Source: Marivirga arenosa (GTDB lineage: Bacteria > Bacteroidota > Bacteroidia > Cytophagales > Cyclobacteriaceae). Taken from it: 64,000 nucleotides of DNA. Made by a program: the position numbers and the translations under genes. The stretch is from positions 1,762,001-1,826,000 of the forward strand of contig NZ_CP129968.2 in the NCBI RefSeq assembly GCF_030503875.2. The letters run 5' to 3'. Positions 18,602 through 28,491 of this stretch are shown one piece after another. The stretch's first letter is position 1; every line of letters starts with the position of its first letter. The notes beneath the pieces were generated by a model. That model worked only from the letters and a program-made list of their open reading frames with translations, had not been told where the DNA came from and searched no databases.

Positions 18602-18650
18602 AAGAGTCTAGATTCTAGACAAAAGTCTATATTCTTATATCTAGGCTCTT
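18602..18650 (-). other. Nested inverted repeat between metH and metF
   Basis: AAGAG-T-CTAGAT (18602-18613) pairs with ATCTAG-G-CTCTT (18639-18650) apart from one internal position (U-G on the plus strand, A-C on the minus strand). Inside it TAGAC (18616-18620) and GTCTA (18625-18629) form a second small stem. There is no U tract, so it is more likely an RNA processing or stability element than a full terminator. Confidence 0.4.
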
Positions 18651-18658
18651 GCTTCTTT

Positions 18659-21600
18659 TCAATAATTTAAATTGGGTTTTAGCCATCTTTCGATTTCCTT
18701 GAAATCCTGATTTTTACGTTTGGCGATATCTTCTACCTGGTCTTTTCCTATTTTACCCAATCCAAAGTATCGACTCTCAGGATGAGCAAAATAAAAGCCG
18801 CTGACAGATGCAGTGGGCCACATGGCCAGGTTTTCAGTTAGACTTATTCCCGTTTCTTTTTCTACATTTAATAAATTAAACAAAGTGATTTTTTCAGTAT
18901 GATCAGGACATCCCGGGTATCCTGGGGCAGGTCTTATTCCTTTGTATTCTTCTTTGATGAGTCCTTCGTTGTCAAGACTTTCATTTTGAGCATATCCCCA
19001 ATACTCTCTTCTCACTTTTTTATGCAAAAGTTCAGCAAATGCTTCTGCTAGTCGATCTGCTAAAGCTTTGGCCATAATGCTGCTGTAGTCATCATGATCT
19101 GCTTCATATTTTTCTGTCAATTTCTCCAGGCCAATTCCAGTAGTGACCGCAAAACATCCCATATAATCTGTTATAGGCTGCTCAGCAGGAGCCAGGAAGT
19201 CAGAAAAAGCATAATTGAAATTATTGTCTCCTTTTTTGCTTTGTTGTCTTAAAGTATGGAATTCAGTCAGTTTCTGCGTCTTTTTTTCATCAGCAAAAAC
19301 CTCAATGCTGTCATCATTTTTCGTATGAGCAGGATATAAACCAAATATGGCATTGGCTTGCAAGGATTTTTGTTCTATAATTTCAGCTAGCATTTTTTGA
19401 GCGTCATCAAATAACTTTTGTGCCTCAATTCCTTTTTCAGGATCATTCAATATTTTTGGGTATCTACCCTTCATCTCCCAGGTATGAAAGAATGGAGTCC
19501 AATCTATGTATTGAGATATTTCCTCTAAATCGTAGTTCAAAAGCACTTTATTACCCAGGATATTTGGCTTAGTACTTTCAAAATTAGACCAGTCGAGCTG
19601 AAATTTATTATTTCTGGCTTCTTCAATACTTATGTAATTTTTGGTTTCACCTCTGCGACTGTGTCCTGCCTTTGCTTCAGCATATTCGCTTGCAATTTCT
19701 TGGAAATAATCCTCTTTATCTTTACCCATTAGCTTTCCAGCTACCGTAACAGAGCGTGAGGCATCATTTACATGCACTACGGGTCCACTGTAGTTTGGCT
19801 TAATTTTAACTGCGGTGTGAATTCGAGAGGTGGTAGCACCGCCAATCATAACAGGAGTTTTCAATCCTCTTTTCTCCATTTCTTCCACCACATATATCAT
19901 TTCATCTAAAGAAGGGGTGATTAAACCACTAAGTCCGATAATATCCACTTGCTGCTTTTCAGCTTCTTCAAGAATCTTTTGCAAAGGAACCATAACGCCC
20001 AGATCAATGATTTCATAATTGTTACAGGCCAAGACTACTCCCACTATATTTTTACCGATATCATGAACGTCTCCTTTTACTGTAGCCATCAATATTTTGC
20101 CTTTGCCCCCCTGGGCGGAGGACTTCTCAGCCTCGATGTAGGGTAGGAGGTGTGCTACTGCTTTCTTCATCACCCTGGCACTTTTCACAACCTGAGGCAG
20201 GAACATTTTTCCTGAGCCAAATAGGTCTCCCACTACATTCATCCCATCCATTAAAGGACCTTCTATTACATCAAGAGGACGATCTGCTTGCAGTCTTGCT
20301 TCTTCAGTATCCTCTACTATGAATTCGGTTATTCCTTTAACTAATGCATGTTCCAGCCTTTTATTCACCGGTTCATTTCGCCATTGTTTAGTTTCCTTTT
20401 CTGCTTTTTCTCCGGGCTTCAAGTTTTCAGCATAAGCCATTAACCTTTCTGTAGCATCTACTCTGCGATTGAATAATAAATCCTCAACATATTGCAGTAA
20501 TTCTTTATCTATTTCATCATAAACCTCCAGCATTCCTGGATTGACAATTCCCATATCTAAACCAGCTTTGATAGCGTGGTAAAGGAAAGCAGAATGCATG
20601 GCTTCTCTTACTACATTATTCCCTCTAAATGAAAATGAGATATTACTAACACCACCACTTGTTTTCGCATGGGGTAGGTTTTCTTTGATCCATTTTACAG
20701 CATTAATAAAGTCAACCGCATAATTATCATGCTCCTCCATGCCGGTACCAATTGTAAGAATATTGGGATCGAAGATGATGTCTTCAGCTGGGAAATCAGC
20801 CTCCTTGACCAGTAAATCATAGCATCGCTTACAGACTTCAATTTTGCGATCAAAAGTATCCGCTTGTCCCTTTTCATCGAAGGCCATTACTACAACTGCA
20901 GCTCCGTATTCTTTTATCTTTTTGGCTTTTTTAATAAAATCTTCTTCCCCTTCTTTTAAGCTAATGGAGTTTACAATTCCTTTTCCTTGTAAACACTTTA
21001 GCCCGGCTTCTATTACTTCCCATTTCGATGAATCAATCATGAATGGAAGCCGTGCAATATCCGGTTCTGAAGCAATTAGATTTACGAATTCAGGCAATAC
21101 TTTTTCTGCATCAAGCATACCATCATCCATGTTGATGTCAATAATTTGGGCACCACCTTCCACTTGGTTTAGAGCGATATCAACTGCTTCTTCAAACTTT
21201 TCCTCTCTTATTAATCGGGCAAATTTCTTGGACCCCGATACATTGGTTCGCTCACCAATATTCACAAAGTTTATTTCAGGAGTGACTGAAAGAGGTTCCA
21301 GTCCGCTTAACTTCATTATTTTATCAGAAGTGCTTATTTCATGAGGTTTTGATTTCTGTGCATAATCAGCAATTGCTTTAATATGCTCAGGTTGAGTACC
21401 ACAACAGCCTCCGATAATATTCACCAAACCTTCATCGAAGTAACTTTTTATGATTCCGCTCATTTCAGCTGGACTTTCATCGTATTCCCCAAATTCATTT
21501 GGTAGTCCAGCATTTGGGTGACAAGAAATTGCTACGTCTGATATTCTCGCTAATTGTTGTAGATAAGTTTTTAATTGATCAGCTCCTAAAGCACAATTAA

Positions 21601-22312
21601 AACCAACACTTAAAAGCGGGAAGTGACGGATACTGTTCCAAAATGCTTCCACTGTTTGACCAGATAATGTTCGACCGCTGGCATCTGTAATCGTTCCGGA
21701 AACCATTACTGGAATATCGATACCTTTCTCATCTTTTAATTCTTGTATGGCCATTAAGGCAGCCTTACAATTAAGCGTATCGAATACAGTTTCGACTAAA
21801 AATATATCAACTCCTCCAGCAGCTAGGGCTTCTGCCTGTTCTTTGTAGGCGAGCCTTAATTCATCAAAGGAAGTAGCTCTAAACCCTGGTCGGTTTACGT
21901 CAGGCGATATAGAGGCAGTTCGATTCGTAGGCCCAATTGATCCTGCCACAAAACGAGGCTTATCTGAATATTCTTCTGTTACCTCTCTAGCTAATTTAGC
22001 GGACTGCTCATTTAACTCCCAAACTAGCTCCTGCATGTTATAGTCGGCCATAGCGATGCTTGTCCCACTGAAAGTATTGGTTTCGATTATATCTGCGCCT
22101 GCATCTAAATAAGCTCTATGAATGCCCTTGATGATATCAGGCTGGGTGATAGAGAGGAGGTCATTATTGCCTTTTAAGTCAGAAGGATAATCTTTAAATC
22201 GTTCCCCGCGATAGTCAGCTTCTGTTAATTTATACTGCTGAATCATAGTGCCCATCGCACCATCTAACACTAAAATTCGGTCTTGAAGTATGTCTTTTGA
22301 AAATCTGCTCAT
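18659..22312 (-). CDS. metH: Cobalamin-dependent methionine synthase
   Basis: 1217 aa cytoplasmic enzyme transferring the methyl group of methyl-THF to homocysteine via cobalamin. All modules are present in order: homocysteine-binding barrel with Zn cysteines (FNCALGADQ near 240, [10 protein letters not shown] near 305); pterin-binding barrel (about 340-610, [16 protein letters not shown]); B12 cap; B12-binding Rossmann domain with [10 protein letters not shown] (near 745) carrying the lower-ligand His; and the SAM-dependent activation domain (about 890-1217, [12 protein letters not shown]). Full length. It is preceded by a SAM-I riboswitch, and its start codon lies in the predicted regulatory hairpin. 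Likely an operon with metF. Confidence 0.97.
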   Translation of the reverse strand: MSRFSKDILQDRILVLDGAMGTMIQQYKLTEADYRGERFKDYPSDLKGNNDLLSITQPDIIKGIHRAYLDAGADIIETNTFSGTSIAMADYNMQELVWELNEQSAKLAREVTEEYSDKPRFVAGSIGPTNRTASISPDVNRPGFRATSFDELRLAYKEQAEALAAGGVDIFLVETVFDTLNCKAALMAIQELKDEKGIDIPVMVSGTITDASGRTLSGQTVEAFWNSIRHFPLLSVGFNCALGADQLKTYLQQLARISDVAISCHPNAGLPNEFGEYDESPAEMSGIIKSYFDEGLVNIIGGCCGTQPEHIKAIADYAQKSKPHEISTSDKIMKLSGLEPLSVTPEINFVNIGERTNVSGSKKFARLIREEKFEEAVDIALNQVEGGAQIIDINMDDGMLDAEKVLPEFVNLIASEPDIARLPFMIDSSKWEVIEAGLKCLQGKGIVNSISLKEGEEDFIKKAKKIKEYGAAVVVMAFDEKGQADTFDRKIEVCKRCYDLLVKEADFPAEDIIFDPNILTIGTGMEEHDNYAVDFINAVKWIKENLPHAKTSGGVSNISFSFRGNNVVREAMHSAFLYHAIKAGLDMGIVNPGMLEVYDEIDKELLQYVEDLLFNRRVDATERLMAYAENLKPGEKAEKETKQWRNEPVNKRLEHALVKGITEFIVEDTEEARLQADRPLDVIEGPLMDGMNVVGDLFGSGKMFLPQVVKSARVMKKAVAHLLPYIEAEKSSAQGGKGKILMATVKGDVHDIGKNIVGVVLACNNYEIIDLGVMVPLQKILEEAEKQQVDIIGLSGLITPSLDEMIYVVEEMEKRGLKTPVMIGGATTSRIHTAVKIKPNYSGPVVHVNDASRSVTVAGKLMGKDKEDYFQEIASEYAEAKAGHSRRGETKNYISIEEARNNKFQLDWSNFESTKPNILGNKVLLNYDLEEISQYIDWTPFFHTWEMKGRYPKILNDPEKGIEAQKLFDDAQKMLAEIIEQKSLQANAIFGLYPAHTKNDDSIEVFADEKKTQKLTEFHTLRQQSKKGDNNFNYAFSDFLAPAEQPITDYMGCFAVTTGIGLEKLTEKYEADHDDYSSIMAKALADRLAEAFAELLHKKVRREYWGYAQNESLDNEGLIKEEYKGIRPAPGYPGCPDHTEKITLFNLLNVEKETGISLTENLAMWPTASVSGFYFAHPESRYFGLGKIGKDQVEDIAKRKNQDFKEIERWLKPNLNY

Positions 22313-22342
22313 TCTGAATATTTAAATTTCATATCCAGAAAG
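22312..22342 (-). promoter_or_regulatory. Start-codon sequestering hairpin / anti-sequestor of the metH riboswitch
   Basis: RNA UUCUGGAUAU (22340-22331) pairs over 10 bp (one G-U) with AUAUUCAGAA (22321-22312), which includes the A of the metH AUG. The overlapping segment CUUUCUGGAU (22342-22333) is a perfect complement of AUCCAGAAAG (22467-22458) in the 5' part of the aptamer. The two pairings exclude each other, which is the expected layout of a translational OFF switch. Confidence 0.6.
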
Positions 22343-22361
22343 TGCCTAAAGAGTGGCTGTT

Positions 22362-22470
22362 CTTATCTTTACCAAACTATTTGTTTGGATGGGAAGTAGC
22401 ACCTTTTCCTATTGTAAGGAAGGGTTGCTAAGACTTCAAAGGGCCCAATCCCTCAGTCTTTCTGGATAAG
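22362..22470 (-). ncRNA. SAM-I (S-box) riboswitch
   Basis: Minus-strand RNA with the S-box layout: P1 CUUAUC (22470-22465) with GAUAAG (22367-22362); P2 AAGACU / AGUCUU enclosing GAGGGA, UUGGGCCC and UUUGAAG; the conserved UAGCAACC; P3 near CUUCCUUACAAUAGGAAAAGG; GGUGCUACUUCC; and a P4 hairpin CCAAAC/GUUUGG. About 109 nt, 50 nt ahead of the metH AUG. SAM-I aptamers bind S-adenosylmethionine and normally turn methionine genes off. A TTTATTTG near-match to the -7 box (22484-22477) sits just upstream. Confidence 0.9.
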
Positions 22471-22577
22471 TAATGTCAAATAAAGGTATAATAACCTAAA
22501 TGAAAAAGCGAAAGTTCAGAATTTTTTATCTTTTGAAGTGAAAGAACCTCTTTTTAATATGTTTTTTATAGGTTAAT

Positions 22578-23594
22578 CTATCTGAAGAAAAAGTAGTGTT
22601 TGTGTTCTACCCAATTGTGCTTTTTCATGAATGCCTGGATTTGCTGTTTACTTTTTGCTTCTCCTACAGTGATGATGATTTGTGGTTCTATAAATTCAGC
22701 TAACTGATCCATGCCTAAAGTATAATCAGAATATTTTGAAGCTGTTTTTTCTTGCTTAGATTTAGAAATAGAGTTCACCCAGTAGAATTTTTCTTTTTGA
22801 TCTATTAAAAAATTAGCCATGATTTTTCCTTTAGTTCCTGCACCAAAAATCAGAAATGGTCTATTCCTATCCCGTTCAAACTTAAGGAAATACATAAGCT
22901 TTAGTTTAAAAAATGCAGCTTGATTGCAATAAGCAGCTGTTCTACTTGTTCTTTTTGGATGCTCTCGCCAAAAATGGATACAATCTCTTAAAGCAAAAAT
23001 CTTAAAACCTGCAGCATACCAACGGAAAACCAAGTCATAATCTTCAGGGTAGTAATTTGAGTTAAAGCCACCACATTTTTCGAAATCTTGTTTAAACATC
23101 ATCCAGGCAGGTGAAGCAACTACACATTCCTCGTAAAGATGCTGCCAGTGCGAATTATCTTCACAAAGCGAGTTCAACCAGTATTGGTATTGTAGGTAGC
23201 CTTCAGAAATTGGTTCTTCAGAAAAGTATTCAACTTTTCCTGTAACTACGGTGTTTAGCCCTTCTTTAAGAAGCCCTTCTTTTAATAATTGTAGCTTGTT
23301 TTTGGGCATTATATCATCAGAATCCATTCTGTGAATAATGTCCCCTGTTGCTAAAGCATAGGATGATTGCAGAGCAGAAATGATTCCGTTTCCTGAGGAA
23401 CTTATTAGCTTGATTCGGGTATCTTTTTCTACAAATTTTTCGACTACAGCTCTACTATTATCAGTGGAGTGATCATCTGTCACAATTAATTCCCAATCCT
23501 GTTCCGATTGATTGATGATGCTATCCAAACAGGCTGGAAGAAACTGTTCAGTGTTTTTAACAGGCATAATAATTGAGATAAGAGGAATGGCCAT
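22578..23594 (-). CDS. Family 2 glycosyltransferase with C-terminal Rossmann-like domain
   Basis: 338 aa. GT-A domain (about 1-220): PLISIIMPVKNTEQFLPACL, the nucleotide-binding TDDHSTDNS and the DxD-type MDSDD near residue 92, then PEDYDLVFRW. From about residue 243 a second module begins with FLIFGAGTKGKIMANFL, a GxGxxG dinucleotide-fold signature, and ends with IIITVGEAKSKQQI. Such tails occur in bacterial GT2 proteins that also carry a nucleotide-binding helper domain. Probably cell-surface or exopolysaccharide synthesis; no other glycan gene is nearby. The 265-bp upstream gap is taken up mostly by the metH leader. Confidence 0.85.
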   Translation of the reverse strand: MAIPLISIIMPVKNTEQFLPACLDSIINQSEQDWELIVTDDHSTDNSRAVVEKFVEKDTRIKLISSSGNGIISALQSSYALATGDIIHRMDSDDIMPKNKLQLLKEGLLKEGLNTVVTGKVEYFSEEPISEGYLQYQYWLNSLCEDNSHWQHLYEECVVASPAWMMFKQDFEKCGGFNSNYYPEDYDLVFRWYAAGFKIFALRDCIHFWREHPKRTSRTAAYCNQAAFFKLKLMYFLKFERDRNRPFLIFGAGTKGKIMANFLIDQKEKFYWVNSISKSKQEKTASKYSDYTLGMDQLAEFIEPQIIITVGEAKSKQQIQAFMKKHNWVEHKHYFFFR

Positions 23595-23616
23595 CTTGCT
23601 GCGATATTTTTTGAAA

Positions 23617-24333
23617 TTATAAGTTATCTAACAGGTTTTGATAGAGAAGGCCTATTAAAATTGCAAAACCAAAACTTAATAAAGTGCCTATTAAGATGTA
23701 TTCAGTAAGTTTACGATCTTTTGCTCTTGATAAATCTCCAAATCGAAATACAGATTTAGCTGCTATTAGAAATCCTATGGCTTGCCATTCTTCCATAAGT
23801 ACAAAAGCAAAAACAAAAAGTCGTTCAATAATACCGATGTATTTCCCAGCTTTGGAAAGGGAATCTTGGTCAGAGTCTTCTGGCAGCTCCCATTGAGACA
23901 TAATGATCTTAATAAAAACAGCTATTCCATAGGTAAGTAATAGAATACTTAAAACAAACAGTAATAGAGTTTCTGATAGTTGAAATTCAAAAGAAAGCAT
24001 TTTGGGGTAGTAATAAGCACAAATAGCTAAAATCACTGCTAAATGAGCTAATTGGTCAACTATAAATGATAAACGAGAATTTAAGATTTTTCTAAGATAG
24101 ATTTTGAAGAGGTCAATTACAAAATGACTTATGGGTAAAATGAGGAATGCCAACCAATAGTCTACATTGAATTGCAATAAAATCAGTACTAAAATAGTAT
24201 GAATTATGATATGTATATATAGAAATTTTGATTTTGCTTTCTTTGATTCTTTGTGTTGAACCCATCGGTCCGATTGAAAAACGAAATCACCTAATACATG
24301 AGCAACTAAGATTTTGAGAAGAAATGAAATCAT
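23617..24333 (-). CDS. DUF3307 membrane protein
   Basis: 238 aa with about six hydrophobic segments. The DUF3307 signature is at the N-terminus (LLKILVAHVLGDFVFQSDRW, residues 5-24) followed by KSKFLYIHIIIHT with conserved His. Function unknown. It overlaps the upstream SatD gene by 4 bp (ATGA-type coupling). DUF3307 and SatD genes are found side by side in many Bacteroidota and Firmicutes, so they probably act together. Confidence 0.85.
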   Translation of the reverse strand: MISFLLKILVAHVLGDFVFQSDRWVQHKESKKAKSKFLYIHIIIHTILVLILLQFNVDYWLAFLILPISHFVIDLFKIYLRKILNSRLSFIVDQLAHLAVILAICAYYYPKMLSFEFQLSETLLLFVLSILLLTYGIAVFIKIIMSQWELPEDSDQDSLSKAGKYIGIIERLFVFAFVLMEEWQAIGFLIAAKSVFRFGDLSRAKDRKLTEYILIGTLLSFGFAILIGLLYQNLLDNL

Positions 24334-24929
24334 AACGAATGGGTTTGTTTCTTATAATAGTCAATTATTTTTTGCAGCTTATCAAATCCACTTCGATCGA
24401 GGGATACGCTAATGGTACTTTGAGTTTTTTCTAGTAGTTCTGCAAGTTGGTTTTGGTTTTTATCAGGATTTTCTATACTTGCTTTTATCACCTCGGCTTG
24501 GCTTGCAGTCCATTTATCTGCAGTAAATAGCATTAATTCCAACATGATATTGAGTGGCTCATCCCATTTTGCATCATTTGATCTTATAGCAAGAGTATTT
24601 TTTTTGAGAGTTTCAAAGCATACACCTGAATTTTGATAGGCTATACCATTCGACTCTGATATTTTTTCAGATACATAATCTTCCTTTCCAATTCCAATGG
24701 CAATTCTGACATCTTTGTTTTTAATTTGTTTGATGGTGGCTTTGATATGAAAAGCTGCTAAAATAGCTTCCCCAATGGAGATTTTTAATTGAAAGCTATC
24801 CCCTCTATAGATTTCCCATTTTTCAGGGCTAGTGCCATATTGATTTAAAACTGATTTCAGTTCTTTCAACCAATTTGAAGGAACCTTCTCTGTAGAATTG
24901 ATAATGTCGCCTGTTAATATTGCTATCAT
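24330..24929 (-). CDS. SatD family protein, putative transcription regulator
   Basis: 199 aa SatD family (PF16264) protein, named after a streptococcal acid-tolerance locus. N-terminal MIAILTGDIINSTEKVPS and WEIYRGDSFQLKI are characteristic and resemble a degenerate nucleotide-cyclase-like fold. Residues about 140-195 look like a helix-turn-helix (NQLAELLEKTQSTISVSLDR). It is likely a regulator of the coupled DUF3307 gene. Two TATCGATA palindromes at 24955-24974 lie 25 bp ahead of its start and are candidate self-operators. Confidence 0.85.
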   Translation of the reverse strand: MIAILTGDIINSTEKVPSNWLKELKSVLNQYGTSPEKWEIYRGDSFQLKISIGEAILAAFHIKATIKQIKNKDVRIAIGIGKEDYVSEKISESNGIAYQNSGVCFETLKKNTLAIRSNDAKWDEPLNIMLELMLFTADKWTASQAEVIKASIENPDKNQNQLAELLEKTQSTISVSLDRSGFDKLQKIIDYYKKQTHSL

Positions 24930-24953
24930 TAAAATGCTATATTTCTTTGTTAA

Positions 24954-24976
24954 ATATCGATAAAAATATCGATAAA
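24954..24976 (-). promoter_or_regulatory. Tandem TATCGATA sites upstream of the SatD gene
   Basis: ATATCGATAAA occurs at 24954-24964 and again at 24966-24976, so two 8-bp palindromes TATCGATA are spaced 12 bp apart. A weaker TTTATCAATAA lies about 20 bp further on. A good candidate operator, perhaps for SatD itself. Confidence 0.4.
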
Positions 24977-25070
24977 TAATAATATAGATATATTTATCAA
25001 TAATTATTAATATTGATGCATTTAACGATATATATAGTCAGATTGAAACAATAGTATTACTTCATGAAAA

Positions 25071-26042
25071 TTAATTTCCTTTAACAGTTATTTCATCAAG
25101 TTTTAATATTTCTGATTTAGAGCCCTTTTTTTGCATTAAATCAATAAAATAGAAACAGATATCACCTTCCTCATCCATTTCTCGATAAAAAGCTCTTGAC
25201 TTATTGACACCCAAAATATGTTGGTTTGTGGATGCTATGTATTGGAGTTCATTAGCCTCAAGATTATAGGAATAGACCTCATTGATCTCTTTTTTCCTAT
25301 TTCTTATAAAGAATATATCGCTATTGGAACGATCAACAATAGCATACCATGCTTCTTTATTTTTGTCTTCAATTGCAGGGAATTGCTTTATTGTAGTTTT
25401 TTTATTTTTAAAATCATGTACGATGAATGAGTTGGCTTCCGAATGATTAATAATTAAATTATTGTCAGTAACATAATAGTCAGCTAAATTACTCATGCCT
25501 TGATAGTATCTTGATTCAAGGGGTAGTGGTTCATTTAGGATTAAAAGCTGTGAATCTTTTTTATGTATTAATGCAAATTGATAAATACTGTGCTTTCTAG
25601 GTGCATTTTTATTTGGGGTCATTCCTATTACATAATCTCTAACTGGTATTTTTAGCCCTGTTTCATATTCATCAATTAAGAAATGAGAAGGAATTTCTTC
25701 CTGAATTGAAAACTGATTATTCGATATAAGAACTTTAAGTCCATGCTTCCCTAAAGCTACTGAAAAGGTAGAGTCAGAAGTTGCAATAATACTCATAACA
25801 AATCCCCATTCCTTTTTTAATTCTAGGGTGTCCGATATTAAACCATTAGGTTTAGCTAATACTAAAAAATCTGATTTTTCAGGTCTTATAATAACCTGGT
25901 CATTCATAGGAACTATATTTTTCATGCCTGCATTAGCTCTGCAAAAGAATAAAATACCTTCACTTTCTTCATTTTGAGCTTTTATCGAAAAACTATTCAA
26001 TATCAGTAAGAGAAATAAGAGCAAATTCAAGGAAGTCTTCAT
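25071..26042 (-). CDS. Secreted protein of unknown function
   Basis: 323 aa with a clear signal peptide (MKTSLNLLLFLLLILNSFSI then KAQ). The rest is beta-strand-rich with short repeating blocks (FLVLAKPNGL, FSVALGKHGLKV, LIINHSEANSF) suggesting a beta-propeller, but no family is recognised. Its start lies inside the end of the upstream gene (50-bp overlap in another frame), so the two are co-transcribed and probably coupled. Both encode exported, propeller-like proteins of similar style. Confidence 0.7.
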   Translation of the reverse strand: MKTSLNLLLFLLLILNSFSIKAQNEESEGILFFCRANAGMKNIVPMNDQVIIRPEKSDFLVLAKPNGLISDTLELKKEWGFVMSIIATSDSTFSVALGKHGLKVLISNNQFSIQEEIPSHFLIDEYETGLKIPVRDYVIGMTPNKNAPRKHSIYQFALIHKKDSQLLILNEPLPLESRYYQGMSNLADYYVTDNNLIINHSEANSFIVHDFKNKKTTIKQFPAIEDKNKEAWYAIVDRSNSDIFFIRNRKKEINEVYSYNLEANELQYIASTNQHILGVNKSRAFYREMDEEGDICFYFIDLMQKKGSKSEILKLDEITVKGN

Positions 26043-27141
26043 TGTTATTTTGGTTAAAGGGATTATCAGTATTTATTAATAGGCCTCTCTTTGTAGGGAT
26101 TATAATGGATGGATTAAACTTGTTAGATGGTAGCGATATTGTACCAGATAATTCTCCGTCTGGCTCAAAAAACAATAGTGTAAAGTCGGATCTATAATAT
26201 GCATTGGATCGGTCTTCATTTGCCTCCAGCAATATTGCCTTTTTGTATAGCCTAATCAATTTATTACGATATGGGTCATATACTATTTCTCCTAATTGTG
26301 GACTCTCAATTAAATATAATTGATTTGAAACGAAGTCATTATCATCCATGCTAATAGCTTCTGCAAGCTTTCTTGATCCTATATCCAGTTCGATATTTTT
26401 TTCTTGTTTGTTTTCAATCTTAATTAGTTTTTTACTCATATTAAACCCTACATAAATAGCGCTGCCATAATGATGAAAATAAGGATTTTGACTCCACGGA
26501 TACCACTTATTATTTTGGTGAGCTGCTAAGATTTCGTTTGGGTATTTTAGATTTTTTATTTCTGATATTTTTCCATTTTCAAGCTTGAGATAACTTAAAT
26601 GGTTTACATTAAAGAAAGCTAAATCATCTGGGTAAAAAGATTGAGTAGAAATACTATAGAAGTATAACTTATTATCAATCAGAAATGGGGAGGCATTACT
26701 ATGCCAACCAGCTCCTAAAGTCATATCTGTACTTTCCCATTTTTTAACTAGGTTTTTGGAAGTATCCGTTAAGTAAAAAGTAAGGGGAAATGCTTCATTA
26801 TGAAAAAATATTGAATCGAAATTATGAACATAGAAATTTACAACCTCTTCGAAAGCATTATTTCCATATAAAGGAAACTGTATTACTTTTTCTATTTTTT
26901 GTTCTTCTAAGTTTATAATTTCTAATTGCAAGGGATTATTACTGCTTTGATAATCATTAAATCGAAAAAGATAATTTACGCCATTAATTTTTTTATGCTG
27001 AGTATTAGAGGTCGTTTCCTTAACTCCACTTTGAAGCTCAATTGCTGTTGTATCCAGTATCTCTATTTCTTGACAATAATTTTGTTGTATGGAAAAAAAT
27101 AAAAGGACAGAAGTAAGGGGGGTGATAAATATTTTATTCAT
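25993..27141 (-). CDS. Secreted protein, possibly DUF4221-like
   Basis: 382 aa with a signal peptide (MNKIFITPLTSVLLFFSIQ... ending NYCQ). The pattern LEIINLEEQKIEKVIQFP, NFDSIFFHNE and YDPYRNKLIRLYKKA recalls DUF4221 six-bladed-propeller proteins common in Cytophagales; this is a resemblance by eye only. First gene of a two-gene unit; its 3' end overlaps the following secreted-protein gene by 50 bp. Divergent from the LA_2272-repeat gene. Confidence 0.7.
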   Translation of the reverse strand: MNKIFITPLTSVLLFFSIQQNYCQEIEILDTTAIELQSGVKETTSNTQHKKINGVNYLFRFNDYQSSNNPLQLEIINLEEQKIEKVIQFPLYGNNAFEEVVNFYVHNFDSIFFHNEAFPLTFYLTDTSKNLVKKWESTDMTLGAGWHSNASPFLIDNKLYFYSISTQSFYPDDLAFFNVNHLSYLKLENGKISEIKNLKYPNEILAAHQNNKWYPWSQNPYFHHYGSAIYVGFNMSKKLIKIENKQEKNIELDIGSRKLAEAISMDDNDFVSNQLYLIESPQLGEIVYDPYRNKLIRLYKKAILLEANEDRSNAYYRSDFTLLFFEPDGELSGTISLPSNKFNPSIIIPTKRGLLINTDNPFNQNNNEDFLEFALISLTDIE

Positions 27142-27204
27142 TTACAATAAATTGACGGTTGATTAGTTTTTTTATAAGTTTACTTCCAACTATAACATTA
27201 AAAT

Positions 27205-28413
27205 GTGCAAAATATTATAATCAAAACAGAAAAAAGAGCTATTAGCTACATATTTTTCATGCTTTTAGCGTTTGAACTTATCTTAGCGAATCCATATCAA
27301 TCTTTTTCACAATCCTATTCTAGGCAATCTAAAATCCATATTTCTGCTTTCCCTGGTTTTAGTAATCATCAAATAGATGAAATGGCCAATCATTATAAAT
27401 TATCATTGAACCTGACTTCAGGAATAACGGGCAGTGTCAGCGGTATTGAGTTGGGACTTATTTCAAATTATAATTTTGAAAAATTTCAGGGTATTCAATT
27501 GGCAGGCTTTGTCAATATTTCAGGAGTTAATAATCGTTTAAATCCAAAAGAATCAATTGATGAGACTTTTAAAGGCTTTCAACTCGCTACAATTTCTAAC
27601 AGAACTTACGGAAATGGGGTAGGAGTACAGATATCTTCATTTAATAGCAGCTATTCTGGTTTTATAGGTTTACAATTAGGTGTTTTAACTAATAAAGCAA
27701 GAAATTTACAGGGTGCGCAGATTGCAGGCTTAATCAATTCCTCTAAAATAGGAATGGTAGGTTTCCAGATTGCGCCCTTATTCAATTATTCAGATGGGCA
27801 AACTAACGGTTTACAATTGGGACTTTTAAATTATGCCAGAACAGCTGGTTTTGGTCATGAATTCAGTAGTTTATTTAGTGATACCTGGCAGATTGGATTA
27901 ATCAATTTCAGTAAAGTAAATAATGGAAATCAAATTGGGCTGATCAACATAAGTGGAAAAAATAACGGAGTACCTTTAGGGCTTCTTAATATCGATGCCA
28001 GTGACGGATATGTAGCTTTAAGAGCTACAGATATGTTTTTATCTAATATTGCTTTGTCTACTGGTAGTAGATTCTTTCAAAATCTATTACAATTTGGTTA
28101 TAACTTTTCAATTTCAGGTTTACCATCATGGGGATTAGGCTATGGTTTGGAAAAAGAGTGGACTGACCAGAATAGAAAGAAGTATTTATTACTTAATACA
28201 TCTTTATGGCAACAAAAAGCAGCGGATATCAAGCTTTTTAAAGGTCCAAGAGTAATAAGGTCAGAACTGATTTATGGATTTAAAATAAGCAAATACAGAT
28301 ATCTAGAATTGGGTGCGGCCATTAATTATGAGTTAGCTTCTGTGGATCAACAAGAAACTTCTTTACTGAGTATAGGCCAATTTTTTCCAGGCTTAATAGT
28401 AGGGATACAATGA
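27205..28413 (+). CDS. LA_2272-type surface repeat protein
   Basis: 402 aa. The protein is built of repeated blocks of the form GxQLGxLxNxxxxxxGxQIAGLxN (for example IQLAGFVNISG, LQLGVLTNKA, AQIAGLINSS, LQLGLLNYA), the hallmark of LA_2272 surface-exposed repeats first named in Leptospira. An N-terminal hydrophobic stretch (about 14-30) followed by SFSQ acts as signal peptide. The start is a GTG at 27205; the ATG two bases earlier is in a frame that stops at once, and the next in-frame ATG would remove most of the signal peptide. Function unknown; probably outer-membrane associated. Confidence 0.8.
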   Translation: MQNIIIKTEKRAISYIFFMLLAFELILANPYQSFSQSYSRQSKIHISAFPGFSNHQIDEMANHYKLSLNLTSGITGSVSGIELGLISNYNFEKFQGIQLAGFVNISGVNNRLNPKESIDETFKGFQLATISNRTYGNGVGVQISSFNSSYSGFIGLQLGVLTNKARNLQGAQIAGLINSSKIGMVGFQIAPLFNYSDGQTNGLQLGLLNYARTAGFGHEFSSLFSDTWQIGLINFSKVNNGNQIGLINISGKNNGVPLGLLNIDASDGYVALRATDMFLSNIALSTGSRFFQNLLQFGYNFSISGLPSWGLGYGLEKEWTDQNRKKYLLLNTSLWQQKAADIKLFKGPRVIRSELIYGFKISKYRYLELGAAINYELASVDQQETSLLSIGQFFPGLIVGIQ

Positions 28414-28491
28414 TTTATAAGTCTGTTAGTCACTCATTTTAAAAAAAGACCGTTATAAATTACTAAATAGCAATAATCAAATAATTGAATC

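Noticed and set aside
19830..21344. Plus-strand open frames opposite metH
   Set aside because: Shadow frames of a strongly conserved gene; no start context or motifs.
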